Assembly (NCBI GenBank): GCA_963775805.1
Contig: CAVZKG010000007.1
Location: 1 to 64,000 of the forward strand
Direction of reading: 5' to 3'
Length of the DNA stretch: 64,000 bases
Source: JAFAMB01 sp963775805
Lineage (GTDB): Bacteria > Verrucomicrobiota > Verrucomicrobiia > Chthoniobacterales > JAFAMB01
Part shown: piece after piece, positions 16,456 to 25,382 of the stretch
Position numbering within the stretch: the first letter of the stretch is position 1
Layout: each line of letters opens with the position of its first letter
The notes under the pieces: generated by a model
Told to the model about the DNA's origin: nothing
Seen by the model: only the letters and a program-made list of their open reading frames with translations
The model's database searches: none
Translations under genes and position numbers: made by a program

Positions 16456-18147
16456 TTAATCGAGTTGAAGCTGTTCCCTCAAAAATCCCACCGTCTTGCG
16501 TACGGTTGTACGATCAAAGGCAAAGGTAGCGCCTGCGGCACGAAAGAGTTCGGGAACGCTTTTGGAATCTCCAAACGTGAGCGCAGAGCGATACCGGCGC
16601 ATGGTCGAAACAGGATCTACGAGCGATTGTTGCCACAACTGCAAAGCTCCAAGCCAGCTTAGTCCATACTCGATATAGTAAAACGGTGAGCCGAAAATAT
16701 GGTTGTAGTGCCAAGTCTTCCGCAATTCTTCTGGGAATCCGCTCCAATCGGTTTGCGGCATAAACCGAGAGACCAGTTCGGTTGCCTTCTTGTCCATGTC
16801 CGCGATTGTTACCTTTTCTGGGGCCTCGGCATAGAGCCAGTGTTGGAAAGAATCCATGAACCCTATCCACGTCAGTAGATGAATGACGCCGGCAACTTGT
16901 TTCTCGCGAACGCGCTTCACCTCCAAGTCGGAATAAAACCCTCCCTTTTCTTTATAGAGGTAAGGAATGGCCAATACTTCCATTGCTTGGGAAGGTACTT
17001 CGACAAACTCGGTGGCGGAAAAATGGTTCCAGATGAGGGGCTGTGACCGCATGCTAGCGTACCCATGAAACGCATGTCCGAATTCATGAAGTGTCACTTG
17101 TACGTCGTTCTCAGAGCCAACGACATTCTGCAGAACGAATGGCATACCTCGTTTCGGGAAAGTCGTGCAGTAGGCGTGGCTCATTTTGTTCGGTCGCGAG
17201 GCCAAATCGCAAAATCCATTTCGAAATTCTTCGAATTGTTCTCCGAGTTCCGGATCGAGAGCCGTGAACACACGGTGAATGATTTCTTCGAGTTGCTCCA
17301 CGGTTTCGAACGGCCGCAGCGGTGGACGGCCTGCAGCGTCAACCGGCGATTTCCAATAAAAATCCCACGGCAAAAGCCGATCCACGCTCAACATTCTGCG
17401 ATGTTGTTCGAGCAGTTCAGTCGCAAATGGGACCACCTCGCATTCAATACTCTCGTGTAGTTTGTAACAATCTTCCGCGGTGTAATCGTAGCGATGGTAT
17501 TTGAGCCAGACGAGATCGCGATAGTGACTGAGACCACAATTTTCAGCCATCTTGCGGCGTAAAGAGAGAAGCTTTAAGAATATCTCATCGAGCTGAGGCG
17601 CGAGCCCCATCTTCGCCCTTTGCCATGCTCGCCATGCAGTTTCCCGAATGGTTCGATCAGGGCTCTGAAGATAATGCTGAATTTGCGGTACCGTGAGGCG
17701 CTCGTTGTTATAGTCGACCATCAAGCTCCCTGTCATCCGATGGTATTCCGCGACGATATCCGATTCTTCGGCGCCGAGCTGCACGTTCTTCTCGCTGTAG
17801 GCGCTCTCATCGGTTTGCATGCGTTTGAGAACGAGAGTCGCATCACTCGGGACATCGGGGTTCTGGAGCGCTAAAACTTTTTGGCGTAGTCCAGCGTCCG
17901 CGATCGTGGTCGCCGGTTGGGTAACCCGATAGAAGTGTGAAAGGCGTTCCTGTGCCGCTGGATCCGCGGTATTGAGGTCGGAATCGAGTTGCAGATAAGT
18001 AGCGGTTTCTCCAACCGTTTTCAGTAAGTCACTCCACTCGATCAGGAACGAGTAGAGGTTTGTGGTGGTCAATTGACGCGATTGCAACTCGCTATAACGC
18101 GATTCCAGGTCGCTCCACTGTGAAATTTCAGTTTGAGGAAGGGACAT
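16456..18147 (-). CDS. M3-family oligoendopeptidase
   Basis: A 563-residue zinc metallopeptidase from the ATG at 18147 (MSLPQTEIS); the longer open frame to 18321 runs into the ALDH gene and is unlikely to be used. The zinc motif HEFGH is at residues 354-358 with the downstream Glu in EVPSQAMEVLAIPYLY. It should cleave short peptides in the cytosol. It belongs to a different M3 branch from the PepF-like protein at 48785. Its place between an aldehyde dehydrogenase and an LsrG-like gene is unexpected for a peptidase and may only reflect operon hitch-hiking. Confidence 0.88.
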   Translation of the reverse strand: MSLPQTEISQWSDLESRYSELQSRQLTTTNLYSFLIEWSDLLKTVGETATYLQLDSDLNTADPAAQERLSHFYRVTQPATTIADAGLRQKVLALQNPDVPSDATLVLKRMQTDESAYSEKNVQLGAEESDIVAEYHRMTGSLMVDYNNERLTVPQIQHYLQSPDRTIRETAWRAWQRAKMGLAPQLDEIFLKLLSLRRKMAENCGLSHYRDLVWLKYHRYDYTAEDCYKLHESIECEVVPFATELLEQHRRMLSVDRLLPWDFYWKSPVDAAGRPPLRPFETVEQLEEIIHRVFTALDPELGEQFEEFRNGFCDLASRPNKMSHAYCTTFPKRGMPFVLQNVVGSENDVQVTLHEFGHAFHGYASMRSQPLIWNHFSATEFVEVPSQAMEVLAIPYLYKEKGGFYSDLEVKRVREKQVAGVIHLLTWIGFMDSFQHWLYAEAPEKVTIADMDKKATELVSRFMPQTDWSGFPEELRKTWHYNHIFGSPFYYIEYGLSWLGALQLWQQSLVDPVSTMRRYRSALTFGDSKSVPELFRAAGATFAFDRTTVRKTVGFLREQLQLD

Positions 18148-18233
18148 ATTTTTAGTAACGCAAATGGAAGCAGATAGCTCCAGTAACCGCTCCCGTGAAC
18201 GCATTGTTTCAGAACCGACTTGAGCGTCCGCTG

Positions 18234-20636
18234 CTATTCTCCGTATGGGATCCAAATATTTTTGATCTGAACAGCATGGCGCAGGTACTCCCAACCCTGT
18301 GTCTGATGATCGTCGAACCAATTGCGCCGTCTGCCATTATTCACCCACGTGGACTTGAGATTGCCGATGGACTCGCGTTCCACTATCGCGCTGGTTCGCG
18401 CTGATCCGACGTACCAAAGCGCCGCAACCTCGTCATGCTGGGCGAGTACGGTTGCCAATTCATCCGGGTGTCCTGTAACGATATTGACCACCCCTGGCGG
18501 CACATCACTCGTATCCAGAACTTGATAGAGATCCGTTGCAAGCAATGGGAATCGCCAGGAGGGCACCACCACCACGCGGTTACCCATTGAGATCAGAGGA
18601 GCGACGAGAGATATGAGTGCCAGTAATGGTTGTTCAACCGGACAGACGACGCCGGCGACTCCCCACGGTTCGCGCATGGCGAGTGTGACATTGCGAAACG
18701 GCGTCTGATGGACGTTCCCGTCGTATTTGTCCGCCCATCCTGCGTAGTAGAACAGTCGTTCAATCGTTTTCTGAACTTCCAAATTCGCGTCGTGCCGGCC
18801 GACTCCGGTCAAGGATGCAAGGCGGTTTGAAAATTCCGCCGCCCGCACCGATAGATTTTCGCCGAGATAAAAAAGGATCTGTCCGCGCAAATGCGCAGTC
18901 GACCGGGACCAGCTACCTGCTTTCACCGCCGATTCGACAGCGTTACGGATATCCTTGCGATTGCCCAAGCCAGTCTCCGAGACATATTGGCCCCCTGCGT
19001 CTTCAATCGAATAGCTGTACCCGCTGTCGGAGCGAGTCTGTTTGCCCGCGATATACAGCTTTGGCGAGCGATCAATCAGGGCGTCTCCGCGTGGCCGATC
19101 AGGCGGCTTGATCGAAGGATAGGGACGAAGTAGCACCTCGTTCTGGTCGTACTCTGGCAGGTGTTTTTCCCATGTTGCGGTCAGGTACTCGTACATCCCT
19201 TCGTTGCCGCCCTCGCGTCCGAAGCCGCTTTCCCGGTAACCACCGAACCCGGATGCTGCATCGAACAGGTTGGTAGAATTCACCCAGACGACGCCTGCCT
19301 TTAGCTTCGGCGCGATGTCGAGCGCGAGATTAATGTTCTCCGTCCAGAGCGACGCTGCGAGACCGTACCTGGTATTGTTGGCGAGCTCGACCGATTCGGC
19401 AGGAGTGCGAAACGTCATGGTGACCAGCACCGGTCCGAAGATTTCGACCTGCGCGAGCGCCGACGCAGTCTCGACATCTGTGAACAGCGTCGGAGGATAG
19501 AAAAGACCTTCTTTCGGGACGGCCCAGCTTGGTTGCCAGCAGGTCGCCCCCTCCGCTATGCCCTCTTCAACGAGTTGCTTGATCTTTTGGAGTTGGACCG
19601 GGGCAACGATTGCACCAATATCGATCCCTTTGTCGAGCGGATCGCCTATACGAAGATTCTCCATTCGTTCCCGGAGCTTTTCGATCATCCTTGCGGCGAT
19701 CCCTTCTTGGACCAGTAGGCGGCTTCCGGCGCAACAGACTTGGCCTTGATTGAACCAGATCGCGTCAACTACACCTTCTACTGCGCCGTCGAGGTCCGCG
19801 TCGTCATAAACGATAAAAGGAGATTTCCCGCCGAGTTCCAAAGAGAGTTTTTTCTCCGTTCCAGCTGTCTCGCGGCGAATGATTCGCCCGACTTCTGTCG
19901 ATCCTGTGAACGCAATTTTATGGATCTCTTTGTGCCGAACGATCAGTTCACCGGTCGCACCATCCCCAGTGACGATATTCACGACACCGTTGGGCAGGGC
20001 AATTTGCTGGAGAATCTCAGCAAACAGTAACGCGGTGAGCGAGGTGAATTCCGCTGGTTTCAGTACGACGGTATTACCTGCCGCAAGCGCTGGAGCAACC
20101 TTCCAGGCGAGCATCAGCAACGGAAAGTTCCAGGGAATGATTTGCCCGCAAACGCCAATTGGTTCGTATCCAATTAAAGTCTCATTCCGGAGCTGGGCCC
20201 AGCCGGCGTGATGATAGAAGTGCCGGGCGACAAGTGGGACATCGATATCGCGAGTCTCGCGAATCGGTTTTCCGTTATCCAGGCTTTCCACCACAGCGAA
20301 CAGACGGGAATGCTTTTGGACTTGGCGAGCAATCGCGTAAAGGTATCGGGCCCGCTCGTGGCCAGTCAGTCCAGCCCAAGCCGGGAATGCCGCATTGGCG
20401 GCCGCGACCGCCGCATCGACTTCGATTTCACCGCATTGGACGAGCCGGGCAAGCGGCTTTCCATCGCGAGGATCGATCGATTCGAAATACGACTCATCCA
20501 TGAATTTCACAAACTCTCCGTTGATAAACGGCTGGATCGCGTACCCATGCTCCTCGAGCCAGTTCAACGCTAAATCCGCCTGTTCGGGGGCGGGACCGTA
20601 CTCCATTGTTTCAAAGATCTTGCGAACAGTGCTCAT
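18234..20636 (-). CDS. two-domain aldehyde dehydrogenase (ALDH16-type)
   Basis: An 800-residue fusion of two aldehyde dehydrogenase domains. Domain 1 (about 35-510) is complete: IIPWN with Asn170, VLKPAE with Lys193, LELGGKSP with Glu267 and FNQGQVCCAGSR with nucleophile Cys301. Domain 2 (about 540-770) keeps the Rossmann part (REPWGVAGVVCPVEQPLL, PPGVVNIVTG) but its distal part is short and lacks the Glu and Cys, as in the ALDH16 family, where the second domain is thought to be structural. It lies 26 bp downstream of deoC, so the natural substrate is acetaldehyde from DeoC (to acetate) or another aldehyde of the pathway. Confidence 0.9.
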   Translation of the reverse strand: MSTVRKIFETMEYGPAPEQADLALNWLEEHGYAIQPFINGEFVKFMDESYFESIDPRDGKPLARLVQCGEIEVDAAVAAANAAFPAWAGLTGHERARYLYAIARQVQKHSRLFAVVESLDNGKPIRETRDIDVPLVARHFYHHAGWAQLRNETLIGYEPIGVCGQIIPWNFPLLMLAWKVAPALAAGNTVVLKPAEFTSLTALLFAEILQQIALPNGVVNIVTGDGATGELIVRHKEIHKIAFTGSTEVGRIIRRETAGTEKKLSLELGGKSPFIVYDDADLDGAVEGVVDAIWFNQGQVCCAGSRLLVQEGIAARMIEKLRERMENLRIGDPLDKGIDIGAIVAPVQLQKIKQLVEEGIAEGATCWQPSWAVPKEGLFYPPTLFTDVETASALAQVEIFGPVLVTMTFRTPAESVELANNTRYGLAASLWTENINLALDIAPKLKAGVVWVNSTNLFDAASGFGGYRESGFGREGGNEGMYEYLTATWEKHLPEYDQNEVLLRPYPSIKPPDRPRGDALIDRSPKLYIAGKQTRSDSGYSYSIEDAGGQYVSETGLGNRKDIRNAVESAVKAGSWSRSTAHLRGQILFYLGENLSVRAAEFSNRLASLTGVGRHDANLEVQKTIERLFYYAGWADKYDGNVHQTPFRNVTLAMREPWGVAGVVCPVEQPLLALISLVAPLISMGNRVVVVPSWRFPLLATDLYQVLDTSDVPPGVVNIVTGHPDELATVLAQHDEVAALWYVGSARTSAIVERESIGNLKSTWVNNGRRRNWFDDHQTQGWEYLRHAVQIKNIWIPYGE

Positions 20637-20662
20637 AGAAAGGCAGACTTGCAGAAGGGTAG

Positions 20663-21661
20663 TTAAGGCATCGGGTGGCGATATTGCGCGGAGTAACGCC
20701 CGGTAACGTAATGTTCCAGTTGACGCTCGATATCCGTCAAGAGACTGGAGGCGCCGATCCGAAACAGTTCAGGCTCCAGCCATTCTCGGCCTAGTTCTTC
20801 CTTCATCAGGATAAACCAGGCAATTGCATCTTTTGCCGTCCGAATTCCGCCAGCCGGTTTGAAACCGACATTTTGTCCGGTTCGTTCCCGATATTCCCGG
20901 ATCGCTCGTACCATCGTGAGGCTCACAGGTAAAGTTGCGTTCTCGCTCTCTTTGCCTGTCGATGTTTTGATGAAATCAGCGCCTGCCATCATCGCGACGA
21001 AACTGGCTTTCTGGATGGTTCGCAGTGTAGCAAGTTCGCCGGTGGCAAGAATTGCTTTGAGATGCGCTTCGCCGCACGCTTCGCGGAAGGCGGCAATTTC
21101 GTCATAAAGAGCCTGCCAGTTTCCGGTGAGCGCGTGCTGCCGCGAGATGACAATGTCGATCTCTGCAGCACCTTCGCGGACGGCATAATGAATCTCCTCG
21201 AGACGCGAGCTCATGGGGCTGAGCCCGGCAGGAAAAGCAGTTGCAACCGAAGCGACTGGAATACCGGATCCCTCGAGCGCATGAACTGCATGCGGAACCA
21301 TAGCGGGATAGACGCAGACCGCTCCGACGGTGATCCCGAGATCAGCGACCCCCATTGATTCCAGCAGATCGGCCCTGACAGGGTGCCGAGCTTTCGCACA
21401 GAGCCGGTGAACCCTGCCCGGGGTGTCGTCTCCGGCGAGGGTGGTGAGATCGAGGCAACTGACCGCTTTTAGAAGCCACGCAGCCTGCCACTGTTTTTTG
21501 ACCGTACGCCGCGTGGTGAGTGTGGTTGCCCTTCGTTCTGTTGCGCTTCGATTAACGGCCACTTGTTTTAGCCATCCCAGATCCAATGGAATGCCATTGT
21601 TTCGACCTGCAGTTTCCGGCTGGTGGATCGCTGCCGGCTTGTCGACCGATGTCGTGCGCAT
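20663..21661 (-). CDS. deoC: deoxyribose-phosphate aldolase
   Basis: A 332-residue class I aldolase that splits 2-deoxyribose 5-phosphate into acetaldehyde and glyceraldehyde 3-phosphate. Catalytic residues are visible: Lys232 in IKTSTGK (Schiff-base Lys), Lys268 in GFKPAGGI, and Asp residues in CLDLTTL (71) and EIDIVI (169). It is longer than the E. coli enzyme (259) because of an N-terminal extension of about 65 residues rich in Arg and Thr; long DeoC proteins of this kind also occur in other phyla. It is 40 bp downstream of the SorC-family regulator and 26 bp upstream of the ALDH16-type gene. Confidence 0.92.
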   Translation of the reverse strand: MRTTSVDKPAAIHQPETAGRNNGIPLDLGWLKQVAVNRSATERRATTLTTRRTVKKQWQAAWLLKAVSCLDLTTLAGDDTPGRVHRLCAKARHPVRADLLESMGVADLGITVGAVCVYPAMVPHAVHALEGSGIPVASVATAFPAGLSPMSSRLEEIHYAVREGAAEIDIVISRQHALTGNWQALYDEIAAFREACGEAHLKAILATGELATLRTIQKASFVAMMAGADFIKTSTGKESENATLPVSLTMVRAIREYRERTGQNVGFKPAGGIRTAKDAIAWFILMKEELGREWLEPELFRIGASSLLTDIERQLEHYVTGRYSAQYRHPMP

Positions 21662-21701
21662 AGAGATTCCTCCTGCTGAGTGCGTAAGCGAGAAATTAAA
21701 T

Positions 21702-22715
21702 TTATCTGTTTTGTAGAAGATAGCTCGCGGCTTTTTCGTCCGTAATCAATACATTGAAATAGCCGGCCCTGAGCCCGGCGCGCACAACGCGATGTTTTGA
21801 TTCGCCGCCTGCAACGCAGATTGAGTATTCTTTGCGACGCAACATAATGGGATCGAGTCCGACCGTTCTCGCATTGATCTCTTGATCAGCGATTTCGCCA
21901 TCCAGATTAATAAAGCGCCCCAGGATATCTCCGATTGCCCCTTTCTTGCGGAGCAAAGCAACCTCTCGTTTGGTAAGGTGACCCGACTCCACATGAACCG
22001 ATTGTTCGGAAAGTGCGCCCATCGTGAAGCAAGCAATTGGCACCTTTTCTGCCAGTGCGAGAACACTCGATATGACAGGATCCCGTTCTAACGCCTCCTT
22101 TGTGGATTGTAATCCGAGGATTGCCGGGACCGGCAGAATTGTTGCGAATCCACCGGCGGAATTGGCGAGGCGAACGGCAACGTCGACTGGTTGCGTCGGC
22201 GAACTTGTTCGGCCAGTTCCCCCGTTGAGCACGACTACATGAAGACCTTGATTCCAGCCATGCGGCATCCATCGAACCATGGCGGCCATCGTTCGGCCCC
22301 AGGATATACCGAACATCTGCGGCTTCGGATAAAGGGAGGCGATGAACTGGGCCCCGGCAAGTGCAACGCTGTCGAGAATGATACCTTCGTTCACGAGTGT
22401 GACCGGGACAACAACCGCTTCGCGAAGTTTATAGCGGCGTTGCAGCTCGCTTTCCAGGCTCGGCCTGCGCGGCGATCTCGGTACGATATCGATTCGCACA
22501 ACACCGTGCGCCCTTGCGTCGCTCAATAGACGACCAATTTGCCAACGTGTTAGACCGAGCTCCTTTGCAATCTCGCTCTGGGTCCTGTCCAGTTCGTGGT
22601 ATAACTTTGCGGCCTGGACCATGAGGTGCTCCCGCTGTTCATCGGAGGAGACTCTCAATCGACTACGCTGAAATTCCGGGGAGTGTTTACCGGCTTTACG
22701 TTTAGGGGTCATCAA
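21702..22715 (-). CDS. SorC/DeoR-type sugar-binding transcriptional regulator
   Basis: A 337-residue regulator. Residues about 30-75 hold a helix-turn-helix (AAKLYHELDRTQSEIAKELGLTRWQIGRLLSDAR). The rest is the SorC sugar-phosphate-binding domain, with FGISWGRTMAAMVRW, VVVLNGGTGR and the C-terminal CVAGGESKHRVVRAGLRAGYFNVLITDEKAA. Relatives include B. subtilis DeoR, which responds to deoxyribose 5-phosphate, and LsrR, which responds to phospho-AI-2. The gene starts 39 bp from a strong dyad (22754-22778) and is the first gene of the minus-strand operon, so autoregulation and control of the divergent importer operon are likely. Confidence 0.88.
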   Translation of the reverse strand: MMTPKRKAGKHSPEFQRSRLRVSSDEQREHLMVQAAKLYHELDRTQSEIAKELGLTRWQIGRLLSDARAHGVVRIDIVPRSPRRPSLESELQRRYKLREAVVVPVTLVNEGIILDSVALAGAQFIASLYPKPQMFGISWGRTMAAMVRWMPHGWNQGLHVVVLNGGTGRTSSPTQPVDVAVRLANSAGGFATILPVPAILGLQSTKEALERDPVISSVLALAEKVPIACFTMGALSEQSVHVESGHLTKREVALLRKKGAIGDILGRFINLDGEIADQEINARTVGLDPIMLRRKEYSICVAGGESKHRVVRAGLRAGYFNVLITDEKAASYLLQNR

Positions 22716-22753
22716 GCTTCTGTGCGATCTGGGGAAGTCCTAGCGGATTTGCT

Positions 22754-22778
22754 CAAATGCTGTTTATAACATCATTTG
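22754..22778. promoter_or_regulatory. candidate operator of the SorC/DeoR-type regulator
   Basis: A 25-bp dyad: CAAATG (22754-22759) and CATTTG (22773-22778) are perfect arms, and the inner bases TGTT (22761-22764) and AACA (22768-22771) also pair, so 10 of 12 positions are symmetric around A22766. It lies 39-63 bp upstream of the regulator's start and about 290 bp upstream of the importer's start codon. Its site between two divergent operons is what an operator for this family would need. Binding is inferred. Confidence 0.5.
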
Positions 22779-22794
22779 GCGAACCGTAGGTTTT

Positions 22795-22814
22795 CCTGTT
22801 GGATTGTCAACAGG
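22795..22814. promoter_or_regulatory. second inverted repeat in the divergent region
   Basis: CCTGTTG (22795-22801) and CAACAGG (22808-22814) are perfect inverted arms with a six-base spacer, 16 bp from the end of the first dyad. It could be a second regulator site or a hairpin in the importer leader. Confidence 0.3.
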
Positions 22815-23069
22815 GTGTATAGCAAAGTTCGATAGTCCTCTCCTTTCAGAAGGCGGATTGGACCTGTCAGAACCTATTCTAACAGATCGGAATTTTATTT
22901 GCAGCAGGTCAACAAATGCAGGAAACTGCAACAGTTGCGCATTGGTTCTGTCCGCCGAATGGGTGGATGGTTCGCGCAAAGCGGGTCGGATCCGTTGCAG
23001 TTCTTGGGTTTGATGGATGAAGTCCGGCGAAACGGTTCGACCTCCCTGAACGAGTTCCAATACCCCCGT

Positions 23070-24506
23070 ATGAACAAAAATATTATTGCCGCTCTTCTCG
23101 GAGCCTGTGCACTGGCCGTCGGCAGTGCGTTCGGTGAAATGCCGAAGTTTAACAATGTCACCGTGACCGTTGTCGGTGACGCTGGACAAAACATGGAAGC
23201 GTTTAATAAGTACGCCGACGATTTCGCCAAGGCGGGAATTACGATCAAGCAGGTCGGTGCGACATTTACCGGGCTGTACGACAAACTTAAGACCGATTTC
23301 GTCGCCGGCTCCGGTGACTATGACATGGTCATGTTTTACCCTTCGTACATTGGTGATTTTGCCGGTAATGGGTATCTGGCGCCTCTGGATGATTTAATGA
23401 AGAAGGCGCCTGCATCGGTCTGGGATCCTAAATTCGACGAAGTCGAACCCCCTTATCGTGAGATTTACTGCAAATGGGCAGGAAAAGTCTATGCGCTCCC
23501 TTATGACGGCGACGTCCTTGAACTCTATTATCGAAAGGATCTTTTCGATAATCCGGACGAGAAAGCGGCATTCAAGCAAAAATACAACCGGGAACTGGTT
23601 CCTCCTGCGACTTGGAAAGATTGGCTGCAGGTGGCGGAATTTTTTACTCGAAAGCAGGGTGAAAAACTTGCCGGAAAAGCGCTTGATCGGCCTTTCTACG
23701 GGGCCGGCGAATATGGCGCAAGAGGATTCAGTTATGGATGGTTTCTCGCGCGATTCGCGAGCGCGGGTGGAATCTATTTTGACGCGAATATGAATCCTAC
23801 GATCAACACACCTGCGGCGGTGGAAGGTCTTCAGAACATGGCCGACAGTCTCAAGTTTTGTCCCCCGGACGTGCTGAGTTACGGTTACGAAGAGCTTAAG
23901 AACGCGTTCTTGAACGGCGATATTGCGATGGTGGTGCAGTGGTCTGATGTCGGCAAGAAAACGGCTGATCCGCAGCTTAGCAAAGTAGTGGGTAAAGTAG
24001 GTTTCGCAGTGGTCCCGGGAACCGAGGTGAACGGTACCGTACAGCATCGAACTCCAATGCCGGTAGGTCGCGTATTGGCGGTCCCGGCGAGTTCAAAGAA
24101 TAAAGAGGCCGCTTATTGGGTCGCAAAGTTCCTTTCCCTGGATAAGAGCCCGATCACGGTTGCCGCAAACTGGAGTGGCCAGGATCCTTATCGTATCAGC
24201 CATTTTACGGATGAATCGCACTACAAATTCTCGGATGAGGATTCCAGAAAAGCTTACTTGGCAGCAACTGAAGAAAATCTGAAGCACGGTTTCCCCGATT
24301 TGAACATCCCCGGCGCGGCACAGTACATAGACGCGCTGGATCTTGCAGTGAACAAGGCATTGTCGGGTGAGGCCGACCCGAAGAGCGCGCTCGACGGTGC
24401 GGCGGAAGAATGGAAAGGAATCACCGAAAGACTTGGAGTTGACACGCAGAAGAAATTCTGGACCGACGCTTTAGTAAGCTATCGCTCCGCCGGATTGCTT
24501 CAATAA
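23070..24506 (+). CDS. ABC transporter sugar-binding protein (CUT1-like)
   Basis: A 478-residue periplasmic binding protein of the extracellular solute-binding family 1. The ATG at 23070 gives a clean Sec signal peptide (MNKNIIAALLGACALAVGSAFG, cleavage near residue 22). The longer frame from 22899 is rejected because it would bury this signal. Family features are DYDMVMFYPSYIGDFAGNGYLAPLDDLM, the aromatic-rich sugar-contact region and AVPASSKNKEAAYWVAKFL. It delivers its ligand to the permeases encoded next, with which it overlaps by 1 bp. Genes downstream suggest a pentose-like ligand, although CUT1 proteins more often bind oligosaccharides or polyols. Confidence 0.88.
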   Translation: MNKNIIAALLGACALAVGSAFGEMPKFNNVTVTVVGDAGQNMEAFNKYADDFAKAGITIKQVGATFTGLYDKLKTDFVAGSGDYDMVMFYPSYIGDFAGNGYLAPLDDLMKKAPASVWDPKFDEVEPPYREIYCKWAGKVYALPYDGDVLELYYRKDLFDNPDEKAAFKQKYNRELVPPATWKDWLQVAEFFTRKQGEKLAGKALDRPFYGAGEYGARGFSYGWFLARFASAGGIYFDANMNPTINTPAAVEGLQNMADSLKFCPPDVLSYGYEELKNAFLNGDIAMVVQWSDVGKKTADPQLSKVVGKVGFAVVPGTEVNGTVQHRTPMPVGRVLAVPASSKNKEAAYWVAKFLSLDKSPITVAANWSGQDPYRISHFTDESHYKFSDEDSRKAYLAATEENLKHGFPDLNIPGAAQYIDALDLAVNKALSGEADPKSALDGAAEEWKGITERLGVDTQKKFWTDALVSYRSAGLLQ

Positions 24507-25381
24507 TGCTAGGCGCGGAAGAAAAGAATTTTGCCCGGCTGATGGTCATGCCAGCGGTCGGGCTGCTCTTTCTGGTCACGATCGGACCATTGCTATTTTC
24601 GCTTGTCGTCTCGTTTACGAATCTACAATTCGGTTCACCGCAACCGATGCGATGGAGTGGCGTTGACAACTATCTCACGCTTCTTTCGAAAGATCCCCGG
24701 TTTCTAAGCGCGTTATGGCGAACCATTCTATTGGTCCTTGGGGGTGTGATTACTCAAACGGTTCTTGGGTACGTGATTGCTTCGCTATTATACAATATCC
24801 GGCGTGGTCGGACCGTTCTATTAACCGCTATCTTAATTCCATCTGTGATCTCGCAGGTGGTCGCCGGTTGGCAAGGCCGCATGATTTTCAATGCGACATA
24901 CGGGCCGCTGAACGATATTCTGGCGAGATTAGGCGTGAAGGGACCTGCCTGGCTCGCGTCGCAACAGACAGCTCTCGTCTCAATCTTTCTAACTGACACG
25001 TGGCAATGGACCCCGTTTTTGGCGCTGATCATTCTCGCCGCGCTGCAAAGTCTCCCTCAAGACATCGTTGAAGCGGCGCGTCTGGACGGAGCGCACGGAT
25101 GGACAATGTTTCGCAATGTTACTCTGCCGCTGCTGATTCCGGTTGCCGGTATCGGGATTCTGTTGCGCGGTGTCGACCTGTTTAAAACGTTTGATCTCGT
25201 TTATATCCTGACTCAAGGCGGACCAGGGAACAGCAGCGAATCCCTAACGTTTTATACTTATGTTCAGGGTTTTAAATTTTTCAATCCCAGTTACGCCTCG
25301 GCAATGTCGTTCGTTCAACTGATTCTCGTGACGATTGCTGCCAAAGTTTTCTTAACATTCATCCAACGAAGGAGCATTTGA
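24506..25381 (+). CDS. ABC sugar transporter permease (MalF-like)
   Basis: A 291-residue inner-membrane permease with six predicted helices. The EAA loop that contacts the ATPase is visible as VEAARLDGAHGWTMFRNVTLPLLIPV near 190-215. The start codon overlaps the stop of the binding-protein gene by one base, indicating translational coupling. It forms a heterodimer with the next permease. No cognate ATPase gene lies in the operon, so the ATPase must come from elsewhere, as happens with shared MsmX/UgpC-type subunits. Confidence 0.9.
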   Translation: MLGAEEKNFARLMVMPAVGLLFLVTIGPLLFSLVVSFTNLQFGSPQPMRWSGVDNYLTLLSKDPRFLSALWRTILLVLGGVITQTVLGYVIASLLYNIRRGRTVLLTAILIPSVISQVVAGWQGRMIFNATYGPLNDILARLGVKGPAWLASQQTALVSIFLTDTWQWTPFLALIILAALQSLPQDIVEAARLDGAHGWTMFRNVTLPLLIPVAGIGILLRGVDLFKTFDLVYILTQGGPGNSSESLTFYTYVQGFKFFNPSYASAMSFVQLILVTIAAKVFLTFIQRRSI

Positions 25382-25382
25382 A

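Larger units (their letters stand above)
22716..23069. other. divergent control region, 354 bp, no gene
   Basis: This gap separates the regulator gene from the importer operon. It contains the dyad at 22754-22778 and a second inverted repeat at 22795-22814. An open frame on the + strand runs through 22899-23069 into the binding-protein gene, but its translation is unlike a secretion signal, so it is treated as untranslated leader. I see no clear promoter hexamers. Confidence 0.6.

Noticed and set aside
22899..23069. 57-codon N-terminal extension of the sugar-binding protein
   Set aside because: The extension would place the Sec signal peptide at residue 58, and its sequence is not protein-like; ATG 23070 is the better start.
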